From contig JAFZGK010000033.1 in assembly GCA_017555445.1 (NCBI GenBank), forward strand, positions 1 through 33,699: 33,699 bases of DNA. The letters run 5' to 3'. Shown here piece after piece: positions 1 to 7,511 of the stretch (positions are counted from its first letter, which is position 1; every line of letters starts with the position of its first letter). The position numbers and the translations under genes were made by a program. Origin of the DNA: Bacteroidales bacterium (GTDB lineage: Bacteria > Bacteroidota > Bacteroidia > Bacteroidales > UBA932). The notes beneath the pieces are model-generated. The model did not search any database and was not told the origin of the DNA. It was given only the letters and a program-made list of their open reading frames with translations.

Positions 1-161
1 ACCTGCTGGCAGAACCACTTATAGTAATCAGGTTCAGGCCTAATCAAACTGTAGAACGAATTGACAATCTCTCCGTCCCTTACCAGTACAGCACCTATGC
101 TGCATACACTTGATGGACACTCATTCGCTGTCTCAAAATCTATCGCTATAAAATCCTTCAT
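1..161 (-). CDS. DEDD-family 3'-5' exonuclease (DnaQ/epsilon-like), N-terminal part, runs off the left edge
   Basis: Only the first 53 or so residues are in the window. The protein opens MKDFIAIDFETAN, the exonuclease I block of DEDD exonucleases, with the first two metal-binding acids in D8-x-E10. It continues with a CPSSVCSIGAVLV strand and a later YKWFCQQ segment typical of short DnaQ-like exonucleases in Bacteroidota. The reading frame stays open to base 1. The ATG lies in a CATATG context, 3 nt after the stop of the WYL regulator upstream on the same strand, so the two are probably co-transcribed. By family knowledge it would trim single-stranded DNA or RNA 3' ends using two metal ions. 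The remaining motifs (ExoII, ExoIII) are outside the window. Confidence 0.8.
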   Translation of the reverse strand, partial: MKDFIAIDFETANECPSSVCSIGAVLVRDGEIVNSFYSLIRPEPDYYKWFCQQ

Positions 162-164
162 ATG

Positions 165-1079
165 TTATTCTCCATCTTCCACATCGTCATACATCTTTAT
201 AGCCCTTCTTAGCTCTCTTGCTATCTCCTTTCGAAGCCATAGAGGGCTCATGACCTCAATGGTATCCCCTTTAGACAGGAGCTCACGAGTGAAGTCATAA
301 GTCGGTACCAGCCGATATGAGAACTCTGTATACCCATCTCCGGACTCACCCTCTTCCTGAGAGTGGTGAAGAGGCAATGTGCGATAGTACTTGACCTGGT
401 CTTCAGATACCCTTATGAGCACATTCTCCACCGGACCGTTGTCCAAAATCACTCCGAAGAGCTTTCTGAAAGTCTCCTTCGGCTCGAATCCTTTCGGCAA
501 CCTATAACTTTGCTTGGTCTGGGTCAGGCAATGGATCCTGTCCAGAGCGTAGATTCTAGGGTGTTCGTAAGCATCACTCTTAGCAAGCATATACCATCTC
601 TGCTTGAAGAGCTTGAGGCAGTAAGGTGCTACAGCATAAGTGTGGGCTTCGCTCTTCCAGAAACTCTGATAGGTCATCTCCAGTTTCTTACCATCCCTCA
701 TGGCGGCCATTATCTCCGGCAGCCATTTCTGACTGGAAGGGACATCCTCGCAGATAATCCTGTCTCGCAGGTCAGAACCCTCATTCATGATGCTGTTCAG
801 CGAAAGAGACTGAAGCATCCAGTTCTTTAGTGAATCTGACTGTACGTCATCGTCGTTGGAGATGTAGTAACCGAGAGACCTGTCACACTTGATCTCGATG
901 TCAAATGTATCGTAAATCGCCTTCTTATGATTGAAGAATGTCCTCTCTGAAAGGCTTTCTCCGTATTCGTTATACGTGCTTCGCCTCCAGGCCCTGTCGA
1001 TATCCTCAAAGCTTATGTGACCGCTTCTTTGGATCAGGTCGATAAGCCAGATGTACCTGTTGAAATAGTTCTTAGCCAT
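165..1079 (-). CDS. WYL-domain transcriptional regulator (N-terminal winged helix)
   Basis: A 304-aa protein. The N-terminal 70 residues (MAKNYFNRYIWLIDLIQ onward) look like the winged-helix part of Bacteroidota WYL regulators. Residues about 115-215 hold the WYL fold (YAVAPYCLKLFKQRWYMLA, then HPRIYALDRI), followed by a WCX-like C-terminal part ending in LRKEIARELRRAI. The open frame extends upstream, but the ATG at 1079 is chosen because the family normally starts with this stretch and because a promoter -7 block lies at 1103-1110, inside the longer frame. WYL regulators of the CapW/BrxR kind sense nucleic-acid or nucleotide ligands and repress phage-defence genes. A dyad at 1122-1137 overlaps its promoter, and similar sites precede the retron-associated genes, which suggests autoregulation and control of those genes (inference). 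Confidence 0.88.
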   Translation of the reverse strand: MAKNYFNRYIWLIDLIQRSGHISFEDIDRAWRRSTYNEYGESLSERTFFNHKKAIYDTFDIEIKCDRSLGYYISNDDDVQSDSLKNWMLQSLSLNSIMNEGSDLRDRIICEDVPSSQKWLPEIMAAMRDGKKLEMTYQSFWKSEAHTYAVAPYCLKLFKQRWYMLAKSDAYEHPRIYALDRIHCLTQTKQSYRLPKGFEPKETFRKLFGVILDNGPVENVLIRVSEDQVKYYRTLPLHHSQEEGESGDGYTEFSYRLVPTYDFTRELLSKGDTIEVMSPLWLRKEIARELRRAIKMYDDVEDGE

Positions 1080-1102
1080 AACGTGTCGTTTTGTTTCTGG
1101 TG

Positions 1103-1137
1103 CAAAGGAAATGTTTTCCACTGCCAAATTTAGGCAG
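1103..1137 (-). promoter_or_regulatory. Promoter with dyad operator for the WYL gene (TTGGCA-N11 class)
   Basis: On the minus strand a 16-base dyad CTGCCTAAATTTGGCA (1137 to 1122) is followed by exactly 11 bases and then TTCCTTTG (1110 to 1103), a -7-like block. The start codon is 24 bases further on. The same layout occurs at 1183, 3787, 5120 and 24222. Confidence 0.65.
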
Positions 1138-1182
1138 TATAATGTATATTTGCTAGTGAGTATCAGATCTTTATTTTCCCGA

Positions 1183-1217
1183 CTGCTTATCATTGGCAAT
1201 GCAAATGTGTTCTTTTG
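1183..1217 (+). promoter_or_regulatory. Divergent promoter with CTGC/TTGGCA site
   Basis: CTGC-N6-TTGGCA (1183-1198), 11 bases, then TTCTTTTG (1210-1217), with the ATG of the 83-aa gene 16 bases later. This is the same class as the WYL promoter on the other strand, so the intergenic region carries two copies facing away from each other. Confidence 0.55.
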
Positions 1218-1233
1218 CAGCAAAATCATACAT

Positions 1234-1485
1234 ATGGAAACAATTTTAAAAAGACTAGAGAAGCACGGATACGACAGTAATCATCCAGATTATGAGGCTC
1301 TTGTTGAGATACTTACCACAGTGAAAATGCTAAAGGAAACCATTGAACCATTCGTAAGCAATGATCCCGTAAAGCATCGAGTCAATCTTAACATCAGAGG
1401 AAGACTGATTCAGTTCCTTGCCTGTCAAGATGATGAATACTATCTCAGGAAGGCCGCCAAATTGTTGAACGAGAAAGATGCATAA
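1234..1485 (+). CDS. Small hypothetical protein, 83 aa
   Basis: A short helical protein starting METILKRLEKHGYDSNHPDYE, with no signal peptide or membrane segment. The longer open frame begins at 1111, but the ATG at 1234 (in a CATATG context) follows a promoter-like site at 1183-1217 and is the better start. I do not recognise the family. It is divergent from the WYL regulator and shares its promoter class, so it is probably part of the same regulatory unit. The pattern of alternating helices and its size would fit a small accessory or DNA-binding protein, but no specific motif supports that. Confidence 0.7.
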   Translation: METILKRLEKHGYDSNHPDYEALVEILTTVKMLKETIEPFVSNDPVKHRVNLNIRGRLIQFLACQDDEYYLRKAAKLLNEKDA

Positions 1486-1513
1486 GTATCGCTGCACTTG
1501 AATTGAAACTGAT

Positions 1514-1521
1514 TATTTTTG
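1514..1521 (+). promoter_or_regulatory. TATTTTTG, Bacteroidota -7 element
   Basis: It matches TAnnTTTG and sits 18 bases before the ATG at 1540. It overlaps the TTG that would be the alternative start at 1519, which argues for the ATG. No convincing -33 TTG is present at the usual spacing. Confidence 0.45.
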
Positions 1522-1539
1522 CATAATAAAATTGAAGGT

Positions 1540-2058
1540 ATGGCATATATCAAATACATCCAGGACGAAGCACACTACTCGGAAGTGATTGAGAAGATAT
1601 CATCTGTCAAGAAGTCCCTTTGGATAGGAACAGCTGATATCAAGGACCTTCATGTGAAGGCGGGGAATTCCTCCGAGCCTCTTCTTGGAGTCTTGGCCCA
1701 GCTGCTGGAAAGGGGAGTGGAAGTGCGGCTTATCCACGCAAAAGAACCTGGCCCGATCTTTCGTGAGGAGTTTGATAAGTATCCGATTCTTGCAAAGAGA
1801 CTGGAAAGAGCCCTGTGTCCACGCGTGCACTTTAAGATGATGATCTTCGACCTTGATGAAGTGTATGTTGGCTCAGCCAACCTTACTGGTGCCGGCATCG
1901 GCATGAAGAGTGCAAAGACCAGAAACTTCGAGGCTGGAATACTTACTGATGAACCGTCACTGCTGGATTCAGCAATAGAACATTTTGACGGAGTGTGGGC
2001 AGGATTCAGATGCAAGGACTGCTCGCGAAAGAAGTTCTGCGGAGATCCGATCGTATAA
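1540..2058 (+). CDS. PLD-like domain protein, single HKD-type motif, 172 aa
   Basis: Near the middle the protein has HFKMMIFDLDEVYVGSANLT, the HxK...GSxNxT signature of phospholipase D-like nucleases and phosphodiesterases, with His and Lys spaced as in the family. Only one copy is present, so activity would need a dimer, as in Nuc-type nucleases. A C-terminal tail, RCKDCSRKKFCG, has three cysteines and could bind metal. Residues 15-70 form the usual strand-helix start of the fold (SLWIGTADIKDLHV). The gene converges on the AAA+ gene, with a hairpin between them. A DNA or RNA end-processing nuclease in a defence setting is plausible; that is inference. Confidence 0.78.
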   Translation: MAYIKYIQDEAHYSEVIEKISSVKKSLWIGTADIKDLHVKAGNSSEPLLGVLAQLLERGVEVRLIHAKEPGPIFREEFDKYPILAKRLERALCPRVHFKMMIFDLDEVYVGSANLTGAGIGMKSAKTRNFEAGILTDEPSLLDSAIEHFDGVWAGFRCKDCSRKKFCGDPIV

Positions 2059-2060
2059 TT

Positions 2061-2117
2061 ATACCCAAACGGGTACAAAAGCCTTTCTTGTAAAGACAAT
2101 TGTACCCGTTCGGGGTT
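2061..2117. terminator. Bidirectional hairpin between convergent genes
   Basis: AACGGGTACAA (2068-2078) is perfectly complementary to TTGTACCCGTT (2100-2110), with partial extension outward (ACCC against GGGT). It fills the gap between the PLD-like stop and the AAA+ stop and probably ends transcription from both sides. Confidence 0.65.
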
Positions 2118-3762
2118 AAAATCCAATCCTCTGACGATTGGTCTGCTTGTCATTAAGAGTCTCCGCCCTACAATACTCGCGAATCATATCTTCGGTTGGT
2201 TCCACTCCGCTAAGAATCTGCTCTACTGTTCTCTTTCTGGAGACGTTCTCAATCTGACCGCCACTGAGGTCGTAGTCCTTTGCCAGAGATACTGCAAACT
2301 CATCTGACAGTGATGGAATCATAGACTTCCATATCTGTGTCTTTGCCTCAAGAGTAGGACGCTCAAACTCAATCTTGTAGATGAATCTGCGTTCGAATGC
2401 CTTGTCAAGATTGCAGGTGAGGTTGGTTGTGGCAATCATGATTCCCTCCAGCGTCTCCATCTCCTGAAGGATGATGTTTTGGATGGAGTTCTCCATCTTG
2501 TCAACGGCCCTCTGTGCACCCTCCTGACGAATGCCGAGCACTGCATCTGCCTCGTTGAAAAGAAGTATCGGCGCGACCTCGTTCTTCTTGACCAGGGCTC
2601 TATAGCGGTCGAAGAGACCCTTGATGTTCTGCTCGCTCTCGCCGACCCAGCAGCTCTTAATCTGCGTCACATCAACGACCATGACGTCTCGACCCGTAAG
2701 TCTTGCCAACTGATTGACAGTCTCTGTCTTACCGGTTCCAGGGGAACCATAAAACAGGCAGGCAAATCCCTTTCTCATTCCGTTTTCACTGAGACGTTCG
2801 GTCACCTGCGTGAATTTCTCGGGCTTTAGGAGTTCTCCAAGGCGGTCTATCTGTGACTGCACCCTTGGGGTGTAGAATAGCTGCTTAGGAGCAAAAGTAG
2901 TATGCGATATCAAGGTCTTGTCGTTCTTGGCTGTTTTCTCCACGAGGTCCATACCAGGGAATAGCTCATCCTTTGCCTTATCGGTAAGGTGGTAGTAATT
3001 CGGGTCACGAACACCGTCCTCGGTGGTTGGCTCAAAGAGTTTCTTTGTAATCAGCTCAGATTCACCCTTCTTCAGGTCCTTGAGTATTCGTCTCACATGT
3101 CTCTTTCCATCCATGTAATCTTCCCAATCGTGGGTACCAATGATGTCATCATCCTCATTAATCAGACGATGGGCAAAGATGTGAAGAAGAATCTCTTCCC
3201 CCGGATATAGGTCGTACGACTTAACCATCTTGCAATATGGCAGATGCGGATTGCCATCGACCAATGCCTCCACCTGCTCTCTTAAGTCCCAGTACTTGAT
3301 ATCATCCTCATCCATGATTTCTTCCAGTCTTTCGAAGAAATCATCAAATGAGAGATTTGTGGTAGGCTTTGGGACTATCTTGGTATTCTGTCTGATGCAG
3401 TCAATCACGCTCTTTGGCACGGCATACCAGTTTTCGTCATTCTTATTGTTACTGCTCTTGATATAGCCCTTCTTGACAAGGTCATCTGCGACATTCATCA
3501 TCGAGATGATTCTGATGGTCGAGGTATTCACCAAGTCGGCAAGATTGTGTATCCAGATGCGATTGGATGAACTCTTCTCAAAGAACAATGACAACAGCAA
3601 TGCTTCCTCCTTTGAGAGTTCAAGGGTTGATGAGATATACTTCAGGCTGGCAGCTGCGGCCTTATAGAATTCTGGGGTAAGGCTATGCTCTTTAGCCTTA
3701 GCAATGACATCTTCCATCGATGTGAGCAATGTTCTTTTCTGCTTTCTTTCTACTGTTGCCAT
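2116..3762 (-). CDS. AAA+ ATPase (CDC48/FtsH-like core) with N-terminal winged-helix-like region, next to the retron
   Basis: A 548-aa protein. Residues 1-300 are helical with winged-helix-like stretches. The AAA+ core has Walker A YGSPGTGKT (Lys345), Walker B ILLFNEAD (Asn-Glu instead of Asp-Glu), sensor 1 IATTN and the arginine-finger block AFERRF. The tail ends NRQRIGF. Its closest relative in the window is the protein at 20787-22445, with the same order of parts and the same tail. The ATG at 3762 is chosen over the upstream frame because a promoter of the TTGGCA-N11 class lies at 3787-3821. The gene follows the retron RT, 62 bases after its stop, so it is the best candidate for the retron partner. 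AAA+ cores of this type remodel or unfold proteins; the substrate is unknown. Confidence 0.88.
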   Translation of the reverse strand: MATVERKQKRTLLTSMEDVIAKAKEHSLTPEFYKAAAASLKYISSTLELSKEEALLLSLFFEKSSSNRIWIHNLADLVNTSTIRIISMMNVADDLVKKGYIKSSNNKNDENWYAVPKSVIDCIRQNTKIVPKPTTNLSFDDFFERLEEIMDEDDIKYWDLREQVEALVDGNPHLPYCKMVKSYDLYPGEEILLHIFAHRLINEDDDIIGTHDWEDYMDGKRHVRRILKDLKKGESELITKKLFEPTTEDGVRDPNYYHLTDKAKDELFPGMDLVEKTAKNDKTLISHTTFAPKQLFYTPRVQSQIDRLGELLKPEKFTQVTERLSENGMRKGFACLFYGSPGTGKTETVNQLARLTGRDVMVVDVTQIKSCWVGESEQNIKGLFDRYRALVKKNEVAPILLFNEADAVLGIRQEGAQRAVDKMENSIQNIILQEMETLEGIMIATTNLTCNLDKAFERRFIYKIEFERPTLEAKTQIWKSMIPSLSDEFAVSLAKDYDLSGGQIENVSRKRTVEQILSGVEPTEDMIREYCRAETLNDKQTNRQRIGF

Positions 3763-3786
3763 ATAACTTCTTAAATTTTCATGATA

Positions 3787-3821
3787 CAAAGGAAATAACT
3801 CACCATGCCAAAAAGTGGCAG
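3787..3821 (-). promoter_or_regulatory. Promoter with full dyad before the AAA+ gene
   Basis: The dyad CTGCCACTTTTTGGCA (3821 to 3806), 11 bases, then TTCCTTTG (3794 to 3787), on the minus strand. It lies immediately after the RT stop codon, giving the AAA+ gene its own promoter of the same class as the retron RNA. Confidence 0.65.
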
Positions 3822-3824
3822 TCG

Positions 3825-4790
3825 TTATTTTGTTACAGCTACTTTCGACATTATTGCCTGCATACGTTTTACGCATGGGTCTTCTTTGCCTCGCAGCATC
3901 GACAAGTAACTGATCCTTCCCATGATTCTCATATACTCCCTATGAGTACATCCGTTGGTCTCCGCAGAGAATACTGCGGCTCTGAGGTTCTTGCGGAAAG
4001 ACCGGTGGGAATTGCGCTTAGTGTTCACCAAGATTCCTGTCACTTCCTGTCTTGAACCTCTCTTCTGCAGACGTGTCTTCTTCTCATTGAGCACAAACCC
4101 GCATTCTACCACTATGCTTCGCAGTGCCTCAAAGAATCTTCCGTCAGCTGAATACACGTTGTGATTACTGCTGAAGGTCATGTCATCTGCATATCTGGTG
4201 TAATCTACCCTGAACTGCTTGGCCAGACCAGAAAGTCTTTTGTCCAGATCTACACATACCATGTTGGACAGGATGGGTGAGCATGGTGACCCCTGTGGGA
4301 GAGCATGTATGCTGATATCCGATCCTTCTTTCACGGTAGGGATAGTTGCCAGTCGGGAGATAAGCTCGGCGACATCCTGACTGAGTCCATGGCGTGTCAA
4401 CGCTCTGGTTATTCTCTGCGATGAGATACTCTGGAAGAAATCCTTAAGGTCTATGTTCAGCACATAGTTCTTTCCGACATGCACATCTGCGTTGGTTGCC
4501 ACAGAACGTCCGGGCATAAAGCCGTGAGCTGATTCATGTGGCTCGTAATACGTTGTCAGTATCTGCGAAAGACACTTGAGAACGCCTTTCAGCTTACCCG
4601 TCGGAGCGGTGATCTTACGGGTTCCACCCGACTTCTTTGGAATCTTAAATTCCTTGTAGGCAAGGATGCGGTGCCTAGCTGAAGCCAGACGGTTGATATC
4701 ACCGACCTTTTCGGTCAGTGCCCACCCTGCGCAGTAGGGTGCTATCTCCTCTATCGCTCTAGTCAGAGCATCTGTATCCTTGAGTTCCAT
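3825..4790 (-). CDS. Retron-type reverse transcriptase, 321 aa
   Basis: This is a complete RT. The catalytic site is YADD (residues 200-203) with the first Asp in NIDLKDFF (Asp114). Two retron hallmarks are present: the NAxxH motif as NADVH (100-104) and the VTG motif (250-252). Other RT blocks are HGFMPGRS, QGSPCSPILSN and GFVLNEKKTR. The length is normal for retron RTs. The ATG follows the a2 arm of the predicted msr-msd RNA by 24 bases, the standard order RNA then RT. Retron RTs reverse-transcribe the msd part of their own RNA, primed from a 2'-OH of a guanosine, to make msDNA, and act with an effector in anti-phage defence. The type cannot be assigned with certainty; the downstream AAA+ protein is not among the effectors I know well. 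Confidence 0.93.
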   Translation of the reverse strand: MELKDTDALTRAIEEIAPYCAGWALTEKVGDINRLASARHRILAYKEFKIPKKSGGTRKITAPTGKLKGVLKCLSQILTTYYEPHESAHGFMPGRSVATNADVHVGKNYVLNIDLKDFFQSISSQRITRALTRHGLSQDVAELISRLATIPTVKEGSDISIHALPQGSPCSPILSNMVCVDLDKRLSGLAKQFRVDYTRYADDMTFSSNHNVYSADGRFFEALRSIVVECGFVLNEKKTRLQKRGSRQEVTGILVNTKRNSHRSFRKNLRAAVFSAETNGCTHREYMRIMGRISYLSMLRGKEDPCVKRMQAIMSKVAVTK

Positions 4791-4814
4791 ATACTATAGT
4801 GAAATCATCGCCAT

Positions 4815-5043
4815 TCCGGAAGGGCTTCTAAAGGGTTGTGCGTGGGCTCATGTTTGAGTACGCTAGAACGACCGCAGGGCAAAACTATCCATAAGCTGTT
4901 GAGCACAGCGAAAAGCTTATGTTTTCCGGCTGTTTTGCACAAGGTCGGGCGACGCGGACGGAGAATATGCAGATTCTTGACGTCGTATCGGAGCTAGCTC
5001 CGACATCTGCCGGTTCCAGCAGACAAAATCAAACCCTTCCGGA
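4815..5043 (-). ncRNA. Retron msr-msd non-coding RNA
   Basis: On the minus strand, a1 (5043 to 5034, TCCGGAAGGG) pairs perfectly with a2 (4824 to 4815, CCCTTCCGGA). The msr side after a1 has a hairpin at 5007-5022 (CTGCTGG/CCGGCAG) and a perfect 16-base palindrome at 4988-5003. The msd side is a long interrupted hairpin: CGACC (4947 to 4943) with GGTCG (4873 to 4869), GCAAAAC with GTTTTGC, and CATAAGCT (4921 to 4914) with AGCTTATG (4897 to 4890). This is the expected retron layout directly upstream of the RT. The exact branching guanosine and RNA ends cannot be set by eye; the transcript probably starts near 5113. Confidence 0.85.
4869..4947 (-). other. msd hairpin (template for msDNA)
   Basis: Three stacked stems separated by internal loops bring 4943-4947, 4932-4938 and 4914-4921 against 4869-4873, 4879-4885 and 4890-4897. 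The tip holds a further GCTGT/ACAGC pairing option. This is the segment expected to be copied into DNA; its ends are approximate. Confidence 0.7.
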
Positions 5044-5119
5044 TGACAATGAACTGAATTAATGATCTCCTAAACCTCTTCTTTCAAGAGAATCTTATCC
5101 TTGCTTTAGATATCGATTG

Positions 5120-5144
5120 CAAAAGTACTTCTACCTTGTGCCAA
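5120..5144 (-). promoter_or_regulatory. Promoter of the retron RNA (TTGGCA-N11-TACTTTTG)
   Basis: TTGGCA (5144 to 5139), 11 bases, then TACTTTTG (5127 to 5120), a perfect TAnnTTTG -7 block, on the minus strand about 75 bases before the a1 arm. Unlike the other four sites of this class it lacks the left CTGC arm, so it may be the bare promoter without a full operator. Confidence 0.6.
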
Positions 5145-5163
5145 AGTACAGATCATTGCTTCT

Positions 5164-5664
5164 CTACAATGAAATTAATGTGAGTACTAGGAACACCATA
5201 GCGTGAGTCATATCGCGGATGAGGTTCTTAGTGGTCAGTTCCCTAAGAGTCCTGAACAAGGATACTTCATTGTCGTGCTCGGGACCGAAGACCTTCTCGC
5301 TCTTCCATTTTCGCTTTATATCATCGCGTCTTCCTATAAGGTCGTGCTTCTTGTTGTTGATAAGGTAAATAATCATATCTACTGCAAGCAGGAGCCATGC
5401 TGATGCGGAAATCCATATGACAGGCATTCCAGAAGCCTGTCTAAGAAGTGCAATCGCTGCAAGTATAATCAGCAGTCCACAAACAGCATGTACAGAATGA
5501 TGAACACAGTGAATCAAGTCTGCTCTTTTCTGAAGAGGACGAAGACGAGGGACGGTCATTTGGTCTCTATAGCCGTACATCTCGCCTGCAATTCTGGCGT
5601 AAGATAGTTGAGACAGGAAGATAAGCAGTCCTGTAACGATGAGTGTAATAGATATGAATGTCAT
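5164..5664 (-). CDS. Four-helix membrane protein of unknown function, 166 aa
   Basis: Four hydrophobic stretches fit transmembrane helices at about residues 3-22, 57-75, 81-102 and 148-166. Between the third and fourth is a basic loop (NKKHDLIGRRDDIKRKWK). A pair of histidines (CVHHSVH, residues 53-59) sits at the edge of helix 2. I do not recognise the family. It lies upstream of the retron RNA on the same strand but has its own GTAAC-class promoter, unlike the retron and the AAA+ gene. Some retron types use small membrane effectors, so it is a secondary candidate for a retron partner. Confidence 0.7.
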   Translation of the reverse strand: MTFISITLIVTGLLIFLSQLSYARIAGEMYGYRDQMTVPRLRPLQKRADLIHCVHHSVHAVCGLLIILAAIALLRQASGMPVIWISASAWLLLAVDMIIYLINNKKHDLIGRRDDIKRKWKSEKVFGPEHDNEVSLFRTLRELTTKNLIRDMTHAMVFLVLTLISL

Positions 5665-5688
5665 ATGCTTCAGTTGCTTGTTTTTAGA

Positions 5689-5715
5689 TATATACTTTGC
5701 TGGTAATATTGTTAC
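5689..5715 (-). promoter_or_regulatory. GTAAC-N16-TATATA promoter
   Basis: GTAAC (5715 to 5711) overlaps the stop codon of the upstream gene. TATATA (5694 to 5689) follows 16 bases later and the ATG at 5664 is 24 bases beyond. Confidence 0.6.
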
Positions 5716-6341
5716 CGATCGAGTTCATATATTTTTACGGAACATCTTTCTATATCCTCTCTGATGTGGTCGGCATCGGAGAAGAAACTTATTGAGGCAT
5801 CAAACATGGTTGATGTAAGGAGGCATTTCCATCCGCTGTCCTCCTGGCATATTACCCTGATAGACACATTGTAGAAGACCAGAAGATCGGCGGCGATAAA
5901 TTCTATCGACTTCTCTGCTATCATCCCTGCTGTGATGTCGGCCCGGAAGCCTCGGAACTCATCTTCCACAATGTTTCCAAAGTTCTTCCTCATGGTGCAG
6001 TATTCATCCAGGATCTCATGGATATTCTTAGGAAGATAAGAGATTGTGGAAGAATGATTTCCATCTATGAATATCACGTATCCAATTGGAAGGCATCCGA
6101 TCTGATACTCACAGCCAGTGCTATTTATTGTTGAAAGATCTGTACCGCATCTCTCCTTGCAGTGGAGCGAAATAAGCCTAGTCAGATGATTCAAGCAGCT
6201 TTCCTCAAAACTGTCAATGAGTCTATCATCGACATTCGTCTGAGGATGGTCATACCATAGCTCCAGCTGCTCGAAATCATATCGAATGTCCGCCCTTGCT
6301 TTATCTACAGATCTTTGAACTAGTTCTTTGGGAGTCATCAT
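5712..6341 (-). CDS. Hypothetical protein, 209 aa, probable member of the diverged paralogue family
   Basis: Soluble, with no signal peptide. The C-terminal third (about 130-209) has the helix AEKSIEFIAADLLVFYN followed by strands VSIRVICQ and WKCLLTST, matching the order seen in the other members of the scattered family (7056, 8056, 16092, 16660, 19516, 20262, 23523, 26808). This is one of the weaker matches. The middle contains PIGYVIFIDG and a CxxxC pair (HCKERCG). It is the last gene of an operon starting at 7982, 4 bases after the stop of the previous gene. The function is unknown. Confidence 0.65.
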   Translation of the reverse strand: MMTPKELVQRSVDKARADIRYDFEQLELWYDHPQTNVDDRLIDSFEESCLNHLTRLISLHCKERCGTDLSTINSTGCEYQIGCLPIGYVIFIDGNHSSTISYLPKNIHEILDEYCTMRKNFGNIVEDEFRGFRADITAGMIAEKSIEFIAADLLVFYNVSIRVICQEDSGWKCLLTSTMFDASISFFSDADHIREDIERCSVKIYELDR

Positions 6342-6345
6342 CGCA

Positions 6346-7053
6346 TTATTTATTTGCTATTCTGGCAATACATCTATCGAAGACTTCTCTAAGCTTTTTC
6401 ACGACAGACTCATCCAGCGGTAATGTACCTACTGGGAAGCACGACATCACATTTACATGGTCAGGATACTCGTCCGTGAGACTGACAGTGATGTAGCAGT
6501 CATCTGAATCGTCCAGATGGAAAGTCATAGGCCTGTCCAGCTTCTCTTTAGGTAGCTTCTTTCGTGCATGCGCTTCATTAAAGGGCATCTCCCAGATCAT
6601 ATGGAGTTCGACTTGTCCACCGCAGAGGACCTCTACTATATCTCCTACATGAAACCGGCATTCCTCTTCCTCGCGTCCCCAGTAGATTTCCCTGTTGCCA
6701 TTCTTGTCTGAAATCGAGGAGACCTTAGATTCTGCTATCAATTCGCCATTGCGGTCATATGTTCGCCAACGCTGTCCGTCGCGTGGGAATCCATAACCTA
6801 CGCCGATAGGGATTTCAATAATCATGAAGCTTTGCCAGTGATAATCTTGATGCTTTGCATCTTTTGCCAATGACTTCATCCTCTGCTCAGCGTCTTCTAT
6901 GGTTCTATGCAGACTTTCCATATTGTTGAATATGTTGAACGTAGGGTATGTCGCATTGTCTCTTAGAGAAGCATAGCAACAAGTCAGGCGATAAATCACA
7001 TCTTCGTAAGGCTCGTACTGATTGTAAGGTCCGTAACTTTTATAGATACTCAT
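6346..7053 (-). CDS. Hypothetical protein, 235 aa
   Basis: The family is not recognised. The N-terminus is Tyr-rich (MSIYKSYGPYNQYEPYEDV), followed by a helical stretch. Then come beta-rich segments (FMIIEIPIGVGYGFPRDGQR, FHVGDIVEVLCGGQVELHMI) of which the second resembles a small barrel, and a C-terminal helix VVKKLREVFDRCIARIANK. It sits in the operon 7982 to 5712, with 2 bases to the upstream gene and 4 to the downstream one, so it is probably co-expressed with the paralogue-family proteins around it. No catalytic motif is visible. Confidence 0.65.
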   Translation of the reverse strand: MSIYKSYGPYNQYEPYEDVIYRLTCCYASLRDNATYPTFNIFNNMESLHRTIEDAEQRMKSLAKDAKHQDYHWQSFMIIEIPIGVGYGFPRDGQRWRTYDRNGELIAESKVSSISDKNGNREIYWGREEEECRFHVGDIVEVLCGGQVELHMIWEMPFNEAHARKKLPKEKLDRPMTFHLDDSDDCYITVSLTDEYPDHVNVMSCFPVGTLPLDESVVKKLREVFDRCIARIANK

Positions 7054-7055
7054 AT

Positions 7056-7505
7056 TTATGCTTTATGTTTCTTGTTTGTGAATCTTCTTATAACTCTTGC
7101 TTTTAGGTGATCCAAAGGAGTATTGATAGTACAGCTAGGGGAGTTGAATTCAATCGTCACTCGGCCGGCATCTGTCGCCTTTATAGCGAAGATCTTCGGA
7201 AGGGCAACGAGATTCTCTTCTGATAATTCGTTGATCATAGCTCGTGCAGTAGCCTCATGGATATCTGCCAGGATGGCTTTCTTCCTGCGTTCAGCACCTA
7301 GACTCTTACATTGCTCCCTGATGAACGGCTCGAATTTCTGATACTCAGCAAAGTACGTTTCTCTGAGCTCGTCTGTCATATGCTTCTTTTCTTCCCTCAG
7401 AAACTCTTCCCACACACGTGTAATTACCCAATCCTCATCTTGCTTCAAGCTATAGGCAAACTTGACCAGCCTCTTGATGGTATATTGATTTATGGTAACA
7501 CTCAT
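7056..7505 (-). CDS. Hypothetical protein, 149 aa, member of the diverged paralogue family
   Basis: The N-terminal half is helical (QYTIKRLVKFAYSLKQ). The second half carries the family module: helix RRKKAILADIHEATARAMI, then FAIKATDAGRVTIEFNSP, then a final helix. The segment ATDAGR is shared exactly with the protein at 8056-8772, strong evidence of common ancestry. It is the second gene of the operon from 7982, 6 bases after the stop of the first. The function is unknown; the helix-strand-strand-helix pattern might bind a ligand or partner. Confidence 0.7.
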   Translation of the reverse strand: MSVTINQYTIKRLVKFAYSLKQDEDWVITRVWEEFLREEKKHMTDELRETYFAEYQKFEPFIREQCKSLGAERRKKAILADIHEATARAMINELSEENLVALPKIFAIKATDAGRVTIEFNSPSCTINTPLDHLKARVIRRFTNKKHKA

Positions 7506-7511
7506 ATCTTA

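Noticed and set aside
1103..1137. Sigma-54 site (TGGCA followed by TTGC)
   Set aside because: The distance between GG and the following GC is wrong in all five copies.
1080..1229. Longer N-terminus for the WYL regulator
   Set aside because: The extension would cover the promoter and dyad and does not look like the family start.
1519..1540. TTG start for the PLD-like gene
   Set aside because: It overlaps the TAnnTTTG -7 block; the ATG at 1540 is in the right place.
3832..3836. A GTAAC block on the minus strand near the end of the RT gene
   Set aside because: It is coding (Val-Thr in the RT tail) and no TATA-like block follows at 16-19 bases.
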